Assembly: GCA_910575435.1 (NCBI GenBank)
Contig: CAJTGI010000009.1
Span: forward strand, 1-64,000
DNA from: Clostridiaceae bacterium
GTDB taxonomy: Bacteria > Bacillota > Clostridia > Lachnospirales > Lachnospiraceae
Direction: 5' to 3'
Length of the DNA stretch: 64,000 nt
Shown: one piece after another, positions 62,998 to 64,000 of the stretch
Numbering within the stretch: position 1 is the first letter of the stretch
Layout: the number at the start of each line of letters is the position of its first letter
Position numbers and translations under genes: made by a program
The notes under the pieces: model-generated
Database searches by the model: none
What the model saw: only the letters and a program-made list of their open reading frames with translations
Told to the model about the DNA's origin: nothing

Positions 62998-63705
62998 ATG
63001 ATAAGAAAATTTAGGAAAATAGTGCCATATATTGCGATACTATGTGCCATAGCATGTATTGGCGGCGTAGTAGCAATGCTCGTCCATCAGGCAGAACCTG
63101 CGACAAAAAAGCCTGGATACCAATACCGTGTCATGCTGGATGCATTCCCCTTTGAGGAGGGGGGATCGTATTCCAGATATAATTACGGCAATGCAAATAC
63201 GCCGGAACTCCTTTTTGGAGAGCAGTGCGAGTATATTTTTTATGGAAAGATTTTAGAAGCTCGGCCATTTAGCACAAATACTGCCGCTGATTTAGCAGGA
63301 TCGGGAAGTTTGGTGTATGCCTATGCCCTGCTGAAGGCAGAAGTCTTAAAGGGCATCCATGGAGGATTGGACAAGGGGCAAAAGGTATATCTGGTGATGC
63401 CCTATTCAGGGGACGATGATAGTCATGAAGCAGAGATGATTCCGGAAGGGACAGAGGGGATGTTTATTCCCAGAATGCCGACGGTGGAAGTGACTTTTGT
63501 TGACAGTCAGAAGAAAGTGGATGCTATTGGGATGGTAGGGATGAGAGATCACCGTTTTTGTTGCAGGGAAGAGTATTTGTCAGAACTGAAAGAATTGAAC
63601 AGCCTGGAGGAGGTGAGGGATTTCTGGGAAGAAAATCGTCTCTACTTCGATACAACGGCTCATAATAGGCACAAGGACGGGCAAATGCTATTTGTATCCA
63701 AGTAA
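62998..63705 (+). CDS. Membrane-anchored extracytoplasmic protein, copy 1 of tandem pair
   Basis: A 235-aa protein with one N-terminal TM helix (about 9-28, VPYIAILCAIACIGGVVAML) and a soluble external domain (about 35-235, including YIFYGKILEARPF and VYLVMPYSGDDDSHEAEMIP). GGAGG lies 7 nt before the ATG. No family is recognised. The next copy starts 168 bp downstream. Confidence 0.72.
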   Translation: MIRKFRKIVPYIAILCAIACIGGVVAMLVHQAEPATKKPGYQYRVMLDAFPFEEGGSYSRYNYGNANTPELLFGEQCEYIFYGKILEARPFSTNTAADLAGSGSLVYAYALLKAEVLKGIHGGLDKGQKVYLVMPYSGDDDSHEAEMIPEGTEGMFIPRMPTVEVTFVDSQKKVDAIGMVGMRDHRFCCREEYLSELKELNSLEEVRDFWEENRLYFDTTAHNRHKDGQMLFVSK

Positions 63706-63861
63706 TTGATTACAAAATTTTATTTTGCATGGGAAGGAAGCCGCTCACATAGTGGTCTTGTATGCAAAAAAGAAACTTGTTTAGTAGAGGAACTGACCAG
63801 CCTGGATATGGCCAGTTGGCACTGTATTTTACAGGCATCGGAGATGTTTATAGAATAGAGA

Positions 63862-64000
63862 GGAGGGATTACCATGATAAGAAAATTTAGGAAAATAGTG
63901 CCATATATTGCGATACTATGTGCCATAGCATGTATTGGCGGCGTAGTGGCAATGCTCGTCCATCAGGCAGAACCTGCGACAAAAAAGCCTGGATACCAAT
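63862..64000 (+). repeat. Second copy of the 62986-63124 segment (tandem duplication)
   Basis: From the SD (AGGAGG) on, 63862-64000 matches 62986-63124 with about two differences in about 139 bp (T/G near the SD, A/G in GTAGTAGCA). The match is still unbroken at the window end, so its true length is larger. The sequences before the SD differ. Confidence 0.92.
63874..64000 (+). CDS. Copy 2 of the membrane-anchored protein (truncated by window end)
   Basis: First 42 codons of a second gene, identical to the 62998 protein over the visible part (MIRKFRKIVPYIAILCAIAC ... KPGYQ). SD GGAGG 7 nt upstream. The rest is outside the window. Confidence 0.85.
   Translation, partial: MIRKFRKIVPYIAILCAIACIGGVVAMLVHQAEPATKKPGYQ

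Noticed and set aside
63708-63860. About 50 in-frame codons after the stop of the 62998 gene, as a read-through extension or small gene
   Set aside because: No SD or recoding signal; the homologous copy is incomplete in the window, so no comparison is possible.

Overview
The window looks like the replication-origin region of a Lachnospiraceae-type Bacillota (Firmicutes) chromosome. This rests on the 16S 5' end, the dnaA/dnaN/recF/gyrB/gyrA and rpmH/rnpA/yidD/yidC/jag/mnmE/mnmG/rsmG/parA/parB gene orders, Bacillus-type DnaA boxes on both sides of dnaA, a perfect parS site, and secreted enzymes carrying lysine-rich Ig-like modules and Pro/Thr linkers. The species cannot be named from sequence alone.

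Layout. 1-1.1 kb: 5' end of a 16S rRNA gene (minus strand), its rrn promoter and tRNA-Ser(GCT). 1.1-10.4 kb: polysaccharide block with a 1610-aa modular GH5 glucanase, two tandem paralogous CE1-type esterases and a divergent AraC-family regulator. Both esterase promoters carry the same pair of ACGAC half-sites 21 bp apart. 10.5-13 kb: an Abi-type HEPN protein and a two-subunit class I fumarate hydratase/tartrate dehydratase. 13.1-22.3 kb: gyrA, gyrB, recF, yaaA (S4), dnaN and dnaA, all on minus. 20.6-20.85 and 22.5-23.1 kb: the two halves of oriC. 23.2-25.3 kb: an accessory pair (secreted papain-like protease and an SH3-like membrane protein) between oriC and rpmH. 25.5-36.3 kb: the plus-strand ribosomal, membrane-insertion, tRNA-modification and chromosome-segregation genes. 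36.2-40.1 kb: a small alarmone synthetase, a GT2 glycosyltransferase, cytidine deaminase and pyrimidine-nucleoside phosphorylase.

40.1-48 kb: a minus-strand surface/signalling block. It holds a secreted Ig/CarboxypepD_reg-type protein, a receptor-like Ser/Thr kinase with an external leucine-rich-repeat domain, a membrane-anchored Lys/Pro/Thr stalk protein, and a membrane protein with a C39-like domain that lacks the catalytic Cys. 48.1-56.9 kb: conserved housekeeping genes (rsmI, trmN6, ricT, holB, yaaR, tmk, murA) with a 33-residue membrane peptide at the end of the run and an unusual DnaJ/GGDEF-like fusion between tmk and murA. 57.3-59.2 kb: a solitary OLD-family ATPase-TOPRIM nuclease with a Cys4 insertion. 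59.4-64 kb: a flavin reductase, then secreted genes (Ig-like protein, membrane-tethered trigger-factor-like protein, a frameshifted gene) and a recent tandem duplication that runs off the window end.

The strongest candidates for undescribed biology are (i) the kinase-LRR/stalk/pseudo-protease surface block with its hairpin-rich leader, (ii) the DnaJ/GGDEF-like fusion, (iii) a dispersed three-hairpin, terminator-ended element found twice (940-1034 and 59218-59307), and (iv) the AraC/duplicated-esterase regulon. All positions and motifs were read directly. Family names come from recognised motifs, without database searches.
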